Positions 7,947-15,959 of a DNA stretch of 64,000 bases are shown piece by piece. Each line of letters starts with the position of its first letter. Within the stretch, counting starts at the first letter, position 1. This DNA comes from Brevibacillus thermoruber 423 (GTDB lineage: Bacteria > Bacillota > Bacilli > Brevibacillales > Brevibacillaceae), in the NCBI RefSeq assembly GCF_000454065.1, contig NZ_KE695649.1, positions 308,624-372,623 on the forward strand. The letters run 5' to 3'. The translations under genes were made by a program, and so were the position numbers. The notes under the pieces are model-generated. The model saw only the letters and a program-made list of their open reading frames with translations, had not been told where the DNA came from and did no database searches.

Positions 7947-8969
7947 ATGATGCGACGATTATCCCAAGCAGGGGCATGTTTTGCAGCCGCACTGCTATTC
8001 TGTGCGGTGCTTCAAGGGTGTGCTTCTCCTGTGCCGCCGTCGGGTGATTATTTGTCAATAACGAGAACCGAGTACGTGGACGGGTATAGTCCCGAAGGCG
8101 GGATGTCGATGGGAGTGTACACCTACGATCTGGCCAACGGAAAACTTGTTCACGTCAATGACATCCCGTACACGTCCCAATACCCCCTGACGGTTGTTTC
8201 CTGGCCTGAACACAAGCTGTACTACTCCGCCGACGTAGGTGACAAGGGTGACCAATTGTTTGCGTACGATTTGCGCGACGGAAAGACCGAACAGTTATCC
8301 ACCGATCTATTTGCCATCAATCACATCATTCCGACGACTGCGGAAGGCCCGGTGATTGTGATCGCGGTGAAAAAAGGGAGGCGCGTGCTGCAAACGGCCT
8401 TTTACGAGAAAAAGACGAAGAGGCTCGAATTTATCGACGAGCAGGACACGGACACGAACACGTGGACGGCCAGCTACGATCCCGAGACAAACAAGACATA
8501 TCTTGTGCAGTATTCGGACAAAGAGGATTATGCAAAACTGATGCACGCCAACGAGACACAGACCTTCATGGTGCCCGCCACCCACACCGTAGTCGAAATC
8601 GACAACGTCACCAAACAGAAGCGGAAGATCATCGAGCTGAAAGATGAGCAAATTATGGGGATTTCGGCCAGAGGCGGGCAACTGTTTCTGGTCACGTCGC
8701 CCCATGTGCTCAGGCCACCGGTCGAATACAATCTGGTGGACATTAATACGGGGACGAGACGGAAACTTGACTTGCCTATCTCTGCCAGAACCGGCGTCTT
8801 TTTGACCAAAGACGGGAAGGGATTGTACTTCCTGGGCGGCAGCAAAGACTCCTCCCACAAACAGGAAAGGGGCATTTACTATTACGATTTCCAAACGGGA
8901 GCACTGCAGACGATTTTCCTGCAGAAAGATGGCAGTTACATCAACAATTTCATGTATGTCTCGCAGTAA
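7947..8969 (+). CDS. Predicted lipoprotein with beta-propeller-like repeats (cassette copy 2)
   Basis: A 340-residue protein with a lipoprotein signal peptide ending at lipobox LQGC (C25). The body contains recurring short motifs such as YTYDLANGKL, FAYDLRDGK, NLVDINTGTRRKL and YYYDFQTGAL, the pattern of a TolB/YncE-like beta-propeller. No catalytic site is recognised. The alternative ATG at 7950 is the one conserved in the decayed copy at 7001; both follow GAGGT. It probably works at the outer face of the membrane with the secreted partner encoded just upstream. Function unknown. Confidence 0.8.
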   Translation: MMRRLSQAGACFAAALLFCAVLQGCASPVPPSGDYLSITRTEYVDGYSPEGGMSMGVYTYDLANGKLVHVNDIPYTSQYPLTVVSWPEHKLYYSADVGDKGDQLFAYDLRDGKTEQLSTDLFAINHIIPTTAEGPVIVIAVKKGRRVLQTAFYEKKTKRLEFIDEQDTDTNTWTASYDPETNKTYLVQYSDKEDYAKLMHANETQTFMVPATHTVVEIDNVTKQKRKIIELKDEQIMGISARGGQLFLVTSPHVLRPPVEYNLVDINTGTRRKLDLPISARTGVFLTKDGKGLYFLGGSKDSSHKQERGIYYYDFQTGALQTIFLQKDGSYINNFMYVSQ

Positions 8970-8989
8970 CCGTGTCAACTGGAAACGAA

Positions 8990-9024
8990 AAAGCCTTTCG
9001 GCGAGGAACCGAAAGGCTTTGTTC
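8990..9024. terminator. Terminator, third related copy, shared with yutJ
   Basis: Stem AAAGCCTTTCGG/CCGAAAGGCTTT flanked by A and T runs, so it can stop transcription from both the lipoprotein gene and convergent yutJ. Confidence 0.8.
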
Positions 9025-9037
9025 ATCTTGATCCGCA

Positions 9038-10105
9038 CTATCCGAGATGCTTTTTGTACATCCACAGCACGCCGCTCTTCATCACGCGGGGCATTTGGCC
9101 GACCAGGGAGACTTTGCCCATCACGCCAAAGCCTTCCTTTTTGCCCAGCGAGCCGAGGAATCCCTTGTGCTTGATGTCCGGCAGGGAAGCGGGGTATTCT
9201 TCGCCCTTGATGTCCTTCTTCAGCATCAGGGCGATCTGTTCACCCTGCAGCTCCGCCGATTGGGCACTCGGGGCGATGGGCAGGCTGGCACAGTCGCCCA
9301 CCACGTACACGTTGGGATACTCGGGAATCTGGTGATACTGGTTCAGCTTGGCCCGGCCGATGTTGTCCTTCTCGATCGGCAGAGCGCGCACGATGCGGCT
9401 GGCCTGGATTCCGGCCGTCCAGACGGTGACGTCGGTTTCCACCGGCTCGTTGTGGTTGTAGACCACGCCCGGCTCGACGCGGTTGACGCTGGCCATGGAG
9501 ACCAACTGCACATCGTGTTCGATAAACCACTGGGAGGCGTACTGCTGCAGTTTTTTCGGGAACGGGCTGAGAATGCTCGGGCCGCGGTCCAGAATGCGAA
9601 TGTTCAGGTCCGGGCGGCTTTCCCGCAGTTCGGAGGCCAGCTCCACGCCGCTCAAACCTCCGCCGACGATCGTCACTGTACCGTACGGGTCCAGGTTGTT
9701 GATGGCTGCGTAGGTGTTGCGGGTCGCGTTCATGGTTTGAATCGAGTGGGTATATTGTTCCGCTCCCGGGATGTCATGATAACGGTCTTCACATCCGAGC
9801 GCGATAACCAGCCAGTCGTAGGAGAGGGTGTCGCCGTTTGCGAACGTGACGATCCGCTCGTCCATATTTACGCCGGTTACCTCCCCGAATTTTGTCGTCA
9901 AACGAGGATCGCTTGGAAACGGGACGCGCACGGCTTTTTCCGGTTCCGTTCCCGCCGCGAGGGCGTAATACTCCGTTTTCAAGCCGTGAAACGGCATCCG
10001 GTCCACAAGCGTCACAAAGACGTTGTCAGGCAAATCCGGGGACAGGACCCGCTCGATAATCCGCAGACCCCCGTACCCTCCGCCAAGGATCACAAGTCGT
10101 TTCAT
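9038..10105 (-). CDS. yutJ: NADH dehydrogenase-like FAD oxidoreductase (YutJ family)
   Basis: A 355-residue two-Rossmann flavoprotein related to type II NADH dehydrogenases. The FAD motif GGGYGGL is at residues 8-14, the NAD motif VGGGLSGVELASEL is mid-protein, and the C-terminal flavin motif YVVGDCASLP is present. It lacks the long C-terminal membrane-binding extension of YumB, and 355 residues is the YutJ size. The role of YutJ is not established. It is divergent from yuzB, as in B. subtilis. RBS: AAAGGACT before the ATG. Confidence 0.85.
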   Translation of the reverse strand: MKRLVILGGGYGGLRIIERVLSPDLPDNVFVTLVDRMPFHGLKTEYYALAAGTEPEKAVRVPFPSDPRLTTKFGEVTGVNMDERIVTFANGDTLSYDWLVIALGCEDRYHDIPGAEQYTHSIQTMNATRNTYAAINNLDPYGTVTIVGGGLSGVELASELRESRPDLNIRILDRGPSILSPFPKKLQQYASQWFIEHDVQLVSMASVNRVEPGVVYNHNEPVETDVTVWTAGIQASRIVRALPIEKDNIGRAKLNQYHQIPEYPNVYVVGDCASLPIAPSAQSAELQGEQIALMLKKDIKGEEYPASLPDIKHKGFLGSLGKKEGFGVMGKVSLVGQMPRVMKSGVLWMYKKHLG

Positions 10106-10240
10106 AGAAGGTCTAGTCCTTTCTTCTGTCCGTTATTTTACAGCACCCATTCTATTGTTAGTCTCTTTTGCGCAAATTGCAAGCAGAATCTTTTTCCCGT
10201 TCATTCGCGGATCACTGCACCTGCCAGGGGGGGAAACCAG

Positions 10241-10268
10241 TTGCGATCAGGCCTCAGTTTGCTATGAT
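10241..10268 (+). promoter_or_regulatory. Predicted sigma-A promoter for yuzB
   Basis: TTGCGA at 10241-10246 and TATGAT at 10263-10268 with a 16-bp spacer. The leader to yuzB is about 155 nt and contains a 7-bp inverted repeat GGAATGC/GCATTCC near 10303-10330; I recognise no known riboswitch in it. The rest of the 10106-10430 gap holds no visible gene. Confidence 0.55.
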
Positions 10269-10430
10269 AGGGGGGAGGGTCTGGAGGGCTCGCACGAAAC
10301 CGGGAATGCCGGCGCTGACGACGCATTCCGCGTGCGGGTTCGCCGGAAAATTCCCCTGTGGACCGCAGCGTTTGCCATGACGCGGTACACGATGAGGAGA
10401 ACAGTCCATGTTGACGGCAGGTGAAAATGG

Positions 10431-10688
10431 ATGAAGCCATTAGTTGAATTTTGCGCGAGCAACGTCTCTTCCTATACAAAATCCGTGATGGAGGCGCTGG
10501 AAAACGATCCCGAGCTGGATGTGGACGTGCTGGAGTACGGCTGTCTCGGCCATTGCGGCGAATGCTACATGCAGCCGTTTGCGCTGGTGAACGGCGACCT
10601 GGTCCAGGCGGCCACCGCGGAGGAGCTTCTGGCGAACATCAAGAAAAAGCTGCGGGAAGACGAGGAGGATGACGGATTCCCGTTTTGA
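10431..10688 (+). CDS. yuzB: YuzB-family protein (DUF1450)
   Basis: An 85-residue cytoplasmic protein of the DUF1450/YuzB family. It has N-terminal VEFCASN and the characteristic YGCLGHCGECYMQPFALVNGDLV, four cysteines in a thioredoxin-like [2Fe-2S] ferredoxin arrangement (inference), and an acidic C-terminus. Located next to yutJ as in other bacilli. Exact role unknown. Confidence 0.88.
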   Translation: MKPLVEFCASNVSSYTKSVMEALENDPELDVDVLEYGCLGHCGECYMQPFALVNGDLVQAATAEELLANIKKKLREDEEDDGFPF

Positions 10689-10701
10689 AGACAGGTGGAT
10701 G

Positions 10702-10739
10702 AAAAAGGCACGGCCGAATGCTTCGGCGTGCCTTTTTTT
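10702..10739 (+). terminator. Terminator after yuzB
   Basis: Stem AAAAAGGCAC...GTGCCTTTTTTT with an inner GCCGAA/TTCGGC extension. Confidence 0.88.
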
Positions 10740-10811
10740 GGTGGAACCGAATGCGGACGATGTCTGAATGTCATCCGCTGAACCCTCTGGGGAAGCAGTC
10801 CGACACGGGGG

Positions 10812-10854
10812 CGAAACAAAACAAGCCGACGCCCATAAGAGAGGCGCCAGCTTG
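10812..10854 (-). terminator. Terminator after mqnE
   Basis: On the minus strand, an imperfect stem CAAGC..GCGCC/GGGCG..GCTTG is followed by TTTTGTTT, 40 bp past the mqnE stop. Confidence 0.6.
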
Positions 10855-10895
10855 CGATGAAGGTATGGCGGCATGTCGTGTCGCGGGTCCGGTTC

Positions 10896-11999
10896 TCAGT
10901 GTTCCTTGATGACGTTGTAGAACGTATCCCGTTCCAGCGCGCGTTTGCCGGCTCCTTTGATCAGCCAGACCAGTTCGTCGACGGTGAGGGCCTGTTGGGT
11001 CAGCGCGCCGGCGGAGTGGCTGATGCGCTCTTCGATCAGCGTGCCGTGCACGTCGGACATGCCCATGGTCAGGGACACCTGCGTCAACTGCGTGCCGATG
11101 TTGATAAAGTACGCCTTGATATGCTGGAAATTGTCCATCATCAGGCGGCTGATGGCCATCGTCTTCAGGTCGTCGATCGCCGAGTTGCGCCGCTTGATGC
11201 CGGCCGACGCCTTGATCGGCTGCACCGCCAGCGGGATGAACACCAAAAAGCCGTTGGTCTCGTCCTGCAGTTCGCGCAGGCGGATCATGTGAATCAGGCG
11301 CTCCTCCAGCGTCTCGATGGAGCCGTACAGCATCGTGGTGTGGGTCTTCAGGCCGAGCTGATGAGCCGTGCGGTGCACCTGCAGGTACATGTCCGTGCTG
11401 GCCTTTTCCGGGCTCATCTTCATGCGGTACCGCTCCGTCAGGATTTCCGCGCCGCCCCCGGTCAGGCTTTCCAGCCCGGCTTTCATCAGCTCCTGCAGCA
11501 CTTCCTTGATGGACAGGCCGGAGATGCGCGTGAAGAATTCGATCTCCGCGCCGGTGTACGCTTTGATCGTTACGTGCGGATACGCCTTTTTCAGGGTGCG
11601 GATCGTGTCTACGTAATAGTCAAACGGCACGTGCGGATTGTGGCCGCCGACGATGTGGAACTCGCGGATGCCTTCGCGATACCGCGAGCCGACGTAGTGC
11701 AGCAGTTCGTCCATGCTCATCGTGTAAGCGCCGTCTTCCCCGAGATCTCGACGGAAACCGCAGAACCTGCAGTGCGCCTCACAGACGTTGGTCGGGTTGA
11801 TGTACATGTTTTGAATAAAATAGACGTTATTCCCGTTTTTTCGCTGGTTGACCAGGTTGGCCAGTTGGCCGATGGTCAACAGATCGTTCGAGTTGAACAG
11901 GGTGAGGCCGTCTTCCAGTGTAAGCCGCTCGCCGTGAATGACCTTTTCCGCCACACCGGCCAGCGATTGGTCTTGGATGGTTAAGGTGTCAAGCGCCAT
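10896..11999 (-). CDS. mqnE: Aminofutalosine synthase MqnE (radical SAM)
   Basis: A 367-residue radical-SAM enzyme of the futalosine menaquinone pathway. It joins SAM-derived adenosyl to 3-[(1-carboxyvinyl)oxy]benzoate to give 6-amino-6-deoxyfutalosine. The cluster ligands are C73, C77 and C80 (CEAHCRFC). The C-terminal block DNFQHIKAYFINIGTQL and DVHGTLIEERISHSAGA is the MqnE version rather than that of MqnC or CofH. It stands alone here; other mqn genes are not in the window. Menaquinone is the expected quinone for the NDH-2 encoded at 20.8 kb. RBS: AAGGGAAG. Confidence 0.88.
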   Translation of the reverse strand: MALDTLTIQDQSLAGVAEKVIHGERLTLEDGLTLFNSNDLLTIGQLANLVNQRKNGNNVYFIQNMYINPTNVCEAHCRFCGFRRDLGEDGAYTMSMDELLHYVGSRYREGIREFHIVGGHNPHVPFDYYVDTIRTLKKAYPHVTIKAYTGAEIEFFTRISGLSIKEVLQELMKAGLESLTGGGAEILTERYRMKMSPEKASTDMYLQVHRTAHQLGLKTHTTMLYGSIETLEERLIHMIRLRELQDETNGFLVFIPLAVQPIKASAGIKRRNSAIDDLKTMAISRLMMDNFQHIKAYFINIGTQLTQVSLTMGMSDVHGTLIEERISHSAGALTQQALTVDELVWLIKGAGKRALERDTFYNVIKEH

Positions 12000-12293
12000 C
12001 CGAACACTTCCCTTCTCAGATTTCGTCCGGTCGGTTGCCCTGATGCGGGTGGTCAGGGCTGATCCGTCAATCGTTCACAAAAGCATCTATAATTATAAAC
12101 CTCTTGGGAAGGTGGAACAATATCAGAAGTTTAGCAGCGTCCGACCTGTAAAAATCTTGCAAATATCGCCAAAAACCTGGTATTTTCATGGTTATATAAG
12201 GAAATTTTGATTGCCTTATGGCTGCAGTTCCTGTAAAATGTAAATGAAATGAAGGTACGAACGCCTTATCTATCTTTAGGAGGAGCTTCAGCA

Positions 12294-12515
12294 ATGCGAG
12301 ATATGGTACTCGAAAAAATCGAACTCCTTCGACAGCGTATGGTGAAAATGGGGTTAGAGTTTGGGTTGGATCATCCGGATGTCCTGGAATACAGTAAGCA
12401 GATTGATCAACTTCACAACGAACTGAACCAATTGGATCATAGTCTGTCCAAGGTAGGCAAAAAGTCAAAACCGTATCGCTTTTACATGTTGGAAAACAAG
12501 GCGCATTTTGCGTGA
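12294..12515 (+). CDS. Spo0E-family aspartyl-phosphate phosphatase-like protein
   Basis: A 73-residue two-helix protein. Helix 1 is LEKIELLRQRMVKMGLEFG and helix 2 contains HPDVLEYSKQIDQLHNEL, matching the Spo0E signature (usual motif SQxLD; here SKQID). Spo0E-like proteins dephosphorylate Spo0A~P and delay sporulation. The Gln-to-Lys change in the signature could alter activity. The ATG at 12294 follows AGGAGG with 9-bp spacing, trimming an unnatural 15-residue extension. The 294-bp region upstream to mqnE contains an AT-rich TATAATTATA but no gene. Confidence 0.82.
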   Translation: MRDMVLEKIELLRQRMVKMGLEFGLDHPDVLEYSKQIDQLHNELNQLDHSLSKVGKKSKPYRFYMLENKAHFA

Positions 12516-12538
12516 GGAGGGCAACCCCTCTTTTTTTG
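12514..12538 (+). terminator. Terminator after the spo0E-like gene
   Basis: A short imperfect stem GAGGAGGG/CCCCTC overlapping the stop codon and followed by TTTTTTTG. Confidence 0.6.
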
Positions 12539-12715
12539 TTTGGGCAGGCGTGTTCAGTGGGGGAAGGGGGCAGGCGCCCGAAGTGCAGGGCAGCCTTGTG
12601 AAAACGCGTCTTCCTTTTGTATACTGAAAGCAGAAAGCGGCACCCTGTAAAAAGGAACACGGCGCTTGCGTGGTGCCTCATGGAATGGAAACCGCCGGTG
12701 AAGGAGGGAAACGAG

Positions 12716-13075
12716 ATGATCACATTGACGGAACAAGCCAGCCGGAAGGTAAAGGAGATGCTGGCTGCGGAAAACAATCCCAACCTGTTCCTGCGCGTAG
12801 GCGTCCGTCCGGGCGGCTGCAGCGGCTTTACCTATGGGATGGGCTGGGATCAGGAAATGAAGGAAGGCGACCACACCTTCGAACAGGACGGAATCAAGAT
12901 TGTTGTCGACAAGGACAGCTATCTATACATTGAAGGCACGCGAATCGACTACAAGGAATCGCTGATGGGCGGCGGCTTCTCCATCGACAACCCCAATGCG
13001 GTCGCCTCCTGCGGCTGCGGCGCGTCGTTTCGAACGGCGCTGGCCGAGGGCAAGCCGGAGAAGTGCGACGAGTAA
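12716..13075 (+). CDS. yutM: HesB/IscA-type Fe-S cluster carrier YutM
   Basis: A 119-residue A-type carrier for Fe-S clusters with the three conserved cysteines C35 (GGCSGF), C99 and C101 (SCGCGASF). The ATG at 12716 follows AAGGAGGG and starts the protein at the family N-terminus (MITLTEQAS). Together with YutI in the same window it probably serves Fe-S delivery to cytosolic enzymes, for example radical-SAM proteins. Confidence 0.9.
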   Translation: MITLTEQASRKVKEMLAAENNPNLFLRVGVRPGGCSGFTYGMGWDQEMKEGDHTFEQDGIKIVVDKDSYLYIEGTRIDYKESLMGGGFSIDNPNAVASCGCGASFRTALAEGKPEKCDE

Positions 13076-13095
13076 GACGCATAACGAGAGGACAC

Positions 13096-13150
13096 AACCC
13101 TCGTGGGCATTGCATGACGGTCATGCGATGCCGGCGAGGGTTTCTTTTTT
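13096..13150 (+). terminator. Strong terminator after yutM
   Basis: A long stem of over 20 bp from AACCCTCG to CGAGGGTT, containing GCATTGCATGA/TCATGCGATGC, then TTCTTTTTT. Confidence 0.85.
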
Positions 13151-13290
13151 GCCGGCGAAGACGTAGATGATCCTCGCTCGACGGAGGCGAACCTCGCTCC
13201 CCGTTGACATGCATAGGGGATATCGCCCCTTTTACGGGCTGGAAGGAGTTGGAGCAGGGGAGGAGGAATAGAGAAGCGGGAGGCGATTCG

Positions 13291-13845
13291 ATGCGAACCG
13301 TGGAGGTTGTAGCGTACGACGACCGCTGGCCGGAGATGTTTCGGGAGGAAGCGGCGAAGATCAGGGAGGCCGTGGGCGGTGCCGTACGGGACATTCATCA
13401 CATCGGCAGTACGTCGGTGCCAGGCATGGCCGCCAAACCGATTCTCGACATCCTGGTGGAGGTGGACCGGATCGAGAGCGTGGATGCCCGCTGCAGCCGC
13501 ATGGAGTCATTGGGCTACGAAGCGCGCGGCGAAAACGGCATCCCCGGGCGGCGTTACTTCTGCAAAGGAGGCGACAAGCGGACCCATCATGTCCATGTCT
13601 TTCAACAGGGCAGCGACGAGGTGATCCGCCTTCTGGCGTTTCGCGACTATCTGATGGCCCATCCGGCGGAAGCGGCGGCCTACCGTGACCTGAAGCGGCG
13701 TTTGGCGGAGCGGTTTCCCGCCGACATTGCTGCGTACGTCGCCGGCAAAGACGCGTTTGTCAAGGCGCTGGAACAGCGAGCGCTGGCATGGTGGAACGCC
13801 CGCAGGGACAGCGAGAAGTACGGCATCGATGAGAAGCGCGGGTAG
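13291..13845 (+). CDS. GrpB family protein (UPF0157, nucleotidyltransferase fold)
   Basis: A 184-residue GrpB/UPF0157 protein with the hallmark IHHIGSTSVPGMAAKPILDILVEV, the modified GS...D nucleotidyltransferase core, and HHVHVF later. The substrate is unknown for most members; some are fused to dephospho-CoA kinase. The ATG at 13291 follows GGGAGG and gives the canonical start VEVVAYDDRWP. Monocistronic by appearance. Confidence 0.85.
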   Translation: MRTVEVVAYDDRWPEMFREEAAKIREAVGGAVRDIHHIGSTSVPGMAAKPILDILVEVDRIESVDARCSRMESLGYEARGENGIPGRRYFCKGGDKRTHHVHVFQQGSDEVIRLLAFRDYLMAHPAEAAAYRDLKRRLAERFPADIAAYVAGKDAFVKALEQRALAWWNARRDSEKYGIDEKRG

Positions 13846-13985
13846 GGAAGCGGCCGCCAGCGGCGTTCACCAATCGTTCGCCGGTTCGTCAAGATTCGTT
13901 CACAGGTTGGCAGATTCTGGACCGATTTCTTTCGCTACAATGAAATTGTAGAACGTGAAGACATTGCATGAAAGAAGGGTGTCTT

Positions 13986-14366
13986 ATGAAAAAAATGTGG
14001 GGTCTCATGATGTCGGCAGCAGTCTTGTCCGTCATGCTGGCAGGCTGCGGCGGCGACAAACAGGAAGCGGCTCAAGGGAGCAGCCAACCCGCTCCGGCGG
14101 CGTCCGGCACGGCGATCAACATTGAGGCGAGCAACTGGAAGTTCAACCAGGATACATTTGAAGTAAAAGCGGGTGAGCCGTTTACGATCAACTTCAAGTC
14201 GACCGAAGGCTTCCACGGCATCGGCATTGAAGGGCTGGACGTGGACATCCAGAACGAGGGCAGCAAGACGCTGACCGTCGACAAGCCGGGCGAGTACAAA
14301 ATCTTCTGCAACGTCGTCTGCGGTCCCGATCACGGCAAAATGGTCGCCACACTCGTGGTGAAATAA
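13986..14366 (+). CDS. Cupredoxin lipoprotein with a CuA-like copper site
   Basis: A 126-residue lipoprotein (lipobox LAGC, C21) made of a Pro/Ala/Ser linker and one cupredoxin domain. The ligand set matches the dinuclear CuA centre of cytochrome c oxidase subunit II: H77 (EGFHG), C108, C112, H116 and M119 (FCNVVCGPDHGKM), with the correct Cys-x3-Cys-x3-His-x2-Met spacing. There are no transmembrane hairpins, so it is not subunit II itself. It probably carries electrons at the outer membrane face or delivers copper to an oxidase. TACAAT at 13936-13941 is a possible -10; AGAAGGG is the RBS. Confidence 0.88.
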   Translation: MKKMWGLMMSAAVLSVMLAGCGGDKQEAAQGSSQPAPAASGTAINIEASNWKFNQDTFEVKAGEPFTINFKSTEGFHGIGIEGLDVDIQNEGSKTLTVDKPGEYKIFCNVVCGPDHGKMVATLVVK

Positions 14367-14492
14367 AGCAAACGAACAAAGAAGAGCACGACCTCTCAAA
14401 ACACTTTGGCCTGCAGCGCGGGTCAGAGTGTTTTTTCCATTCTGCCGCAGGACATCCTACAGGGGTATCCTACACGCAGGAGGAGATTCCAG

Positions 14493-14609
14493 ATGGCAAA
14501 GCACAACAACAAGGCCAAACGGCCGACTGAGGCTGCGGCCGGCTCTCGCAGCACACCTCCCCATACGGGGGAAAATACAGGGCACAATTTGCGCAAAGAA
14601 AACAAGTAG
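14493..14609 (+). CDS. Small basic protein of 38 residues, possibly spore-associated
   Basis: A short hydrophilic protein rich in Lys, Arg, Asn, Thr and Pro with no hydrophobic segment. The start at 14493 has an excellent ribosome site (AGGAGGAG, 8 bp upstream) and a terminator follows directly, so the reading is probably real despite its length. Composition and size resemble minor small acid-soluble spore proteins (SspP/SspN-like), but no signature is convincing. Confidence 0.6.
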   Translation: MAKHNNKAKRPTEAAAGSRSTPPHTGENTGHNLRKENK

Positions 14610-14624
14610 AGGAGCAGCAGCAGG

Positions 14625-14676
14625 AAAAGCGTGGCGGACAGAACGTGTGAACAGGTTCTTGACCGCCACGCTTTTG
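14625..14676 (+). terminator. Terminator after the small basic protein
   Basis: A 13-bp perfect stem AAAAGCGTGGCGG/CCGCCACGCTTTT with a loop of about 25 nt. Confidence 0.85.
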
Positions 14677-14825
14677 TTATGATGAAGCCCGTTTGTTACG
14701 TAGTGCAAACACCTGCTTTATCCCAGGGTTCGTGACAAACGCGCGATACTATGATTTCGTCTCCATTCCGTAATGTGCCAGCTTGTCAGCACAGCGGATA
14801 GAGGGCCATGCAGGTAATGGGGCGA

Positions 14826-15890
14826 TTAAAATCCGATGGAATATTGCAAAGTGGCTACTGCAACATTGTATTGATACGCAGAATCAATGCTTTCGGCAAT
14901 GCTGTCCAGCCATTTTTCTTTACGGTCGGCCAGCTCAGATGCGGATGCTTTTCCGTTCAGGTAGTCGATGTAGGTTTGACGGTAACGTTCTTCCGCCGAT
15001 TTTTGACTTGCGCTGCTTTCCTCCATGGCTTGTTTCGCCTGAATCACTTTCTCGTAATTGGCCGCGATTTCCTGGTCAGCCTTTCGTTGGGCTGTTTGCA
15101 ACAAAAGCTCGGCTTTTGTCAGCTCAATTTGTGCGATACGCCCAGGGTAGGTACTGAGGGAGGCGTACTGGCTGATGTAGTTTACTTTGGCTTGGTAAAA
15201 TGCTTTTTCGGCGGAGGCTTTCACCAGATCGGGGCGTCTTTCGTAGGCGGTTTTTTTGTATTCGTCGACCGGGAGCAGTTGGAAGGCGGAATAATTCACG
15301 GCTGCCAGGTTCCACTCTTTGTCGCTCTTTTCGTTCATCAGTTGATTCAGTTTGGCAAGCGCCTCACGATACTTGGCTTCGAGTTCGCGGAGTGTTTCTT
15401 GAGCGTCGTTGTTGTTGTCCCCGTTCATCATTTCGACGTACTTCTTTTGCAAGTCCGCCTTCTCTTTCGCTGCCAGTACATCAAAATACGCTTTGTGTAC
15501 ATTGAGTCGGACGTTGTTTTCTTGTATTTTCCAGTTGGACTCGGCGACCTTGTAATCCCTGATCGCATCTGCTTCTGTCTCGAATTTCGATTTGGCACTG
15601 CTCAAGGTCTTGATGGAATCTACTTTCGTCGCTTTCGTGCCCAATAAAGTCAGGCGTGTTGTGTAATAGGCGGAGTCGCTGTCGAGCTTGAGCAGCCTCA
15701 GGTCGATGCTGCTGGTGATTGCCTTTTCAATCGCCTGCTCAAGCGTCAGGTCGGAAATTTCTGCCGGGGCCGCAGCAGCAGCTTCGGATGCACCCGCATC
15801 GGCAGGAGCGGCGAGGACAGGTGCTGCACCTGAGAGAATCGTGGCGATCAGGGTCGTGGTGTAAAGCGGTTTGAGCAAATGGAACTTCAT
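14826..15890 (-). CDS. TolC/outer-membrane-efflux-like coiled-coil protein in a Gram-positive background
   Basis: A 354-residue secreted protein with signal peptide (hydrophobic stretch ending PVLAAPADA). The rest is long amphipathic helices in two halves: LTLEQAIEKAI... at the start, as in TolC-family proteins, and a second A-x-R-P-D-L-type block (ERRPDLVKASAEKAF) at mid-length, followed by coiled coil. TolC relatives without an outer membrane occur in some Bacillota and their role there is unclear. The ATG at 15890 follows AAGGAGG. The promoter region contains a near-perfect Fur box, so iron or metal control is likely. No RND or MFP partner lies next to it. Confidence 0.78.
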   Translation of the reverse strand: MKFHLLKPLYTTTLIATILSGAAPVLAAPADAGASEAAAAAPAEISDLTLEQAIEKAITSSIDLRLLKLDSDSAYYTTRLTLLGTKATKVDSIKTLSSAKSKFETEADAIRDYKVAESNWKIQENNVRLNVHKAYFDVLAAKEKADLQKKYVEMMNGDNNNDAQETLRELEAKYREALAKLNQLMNEKSDKEWNLAAVNYSAFQLLPVDEYKKTAYERRPDLVKASAEKAFYQAKVNYISQYASLSTYPGRIAQIELTKAELLLQTAQRKADQEIAANYEKVIQAKQAMEESSASQKSAEERYRQTYIDYLNGKASASELADRKEKWLDSIAESIDSAYQYNVAVATLQYSIGF

Positions 15891-15922
15891 GGATGAACCT
15901 CCTTGTAAGAATAAAAAATGTA

Positions 15923-15942
15923 TGATAACGATTATCATTATC
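15923..15942. promoter_or_regulatory. Fur-like operator between the TolC-like gene and its divergent neighbour
   Basis: TGATAACGATTATCA (15923-15937) matches the 7-1-7 Fur box TGATAATnATTATCA at 13 of 14 defined positions; the run continues into ATTATC, so overlapping sites are possible. It lies 33 bp before the ATG of the TolC-like gene and 20-40 bp before the divergent gene, where it would block promoters. Zur and PerR boxes are related; Fur fits best. Confidence 0.75.
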
Positions 15943-15959
15943 GTTAACGAGGCCAGTAT

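Noticed and set aside
10896..11999. CofH or MqnC (other radical-SAM enzymes of related pathways).
   Set aside because: The C-terminal GTLIEERISHSAGA and DNFQHIKAYFINIGTQL blocks fit MqnE better.
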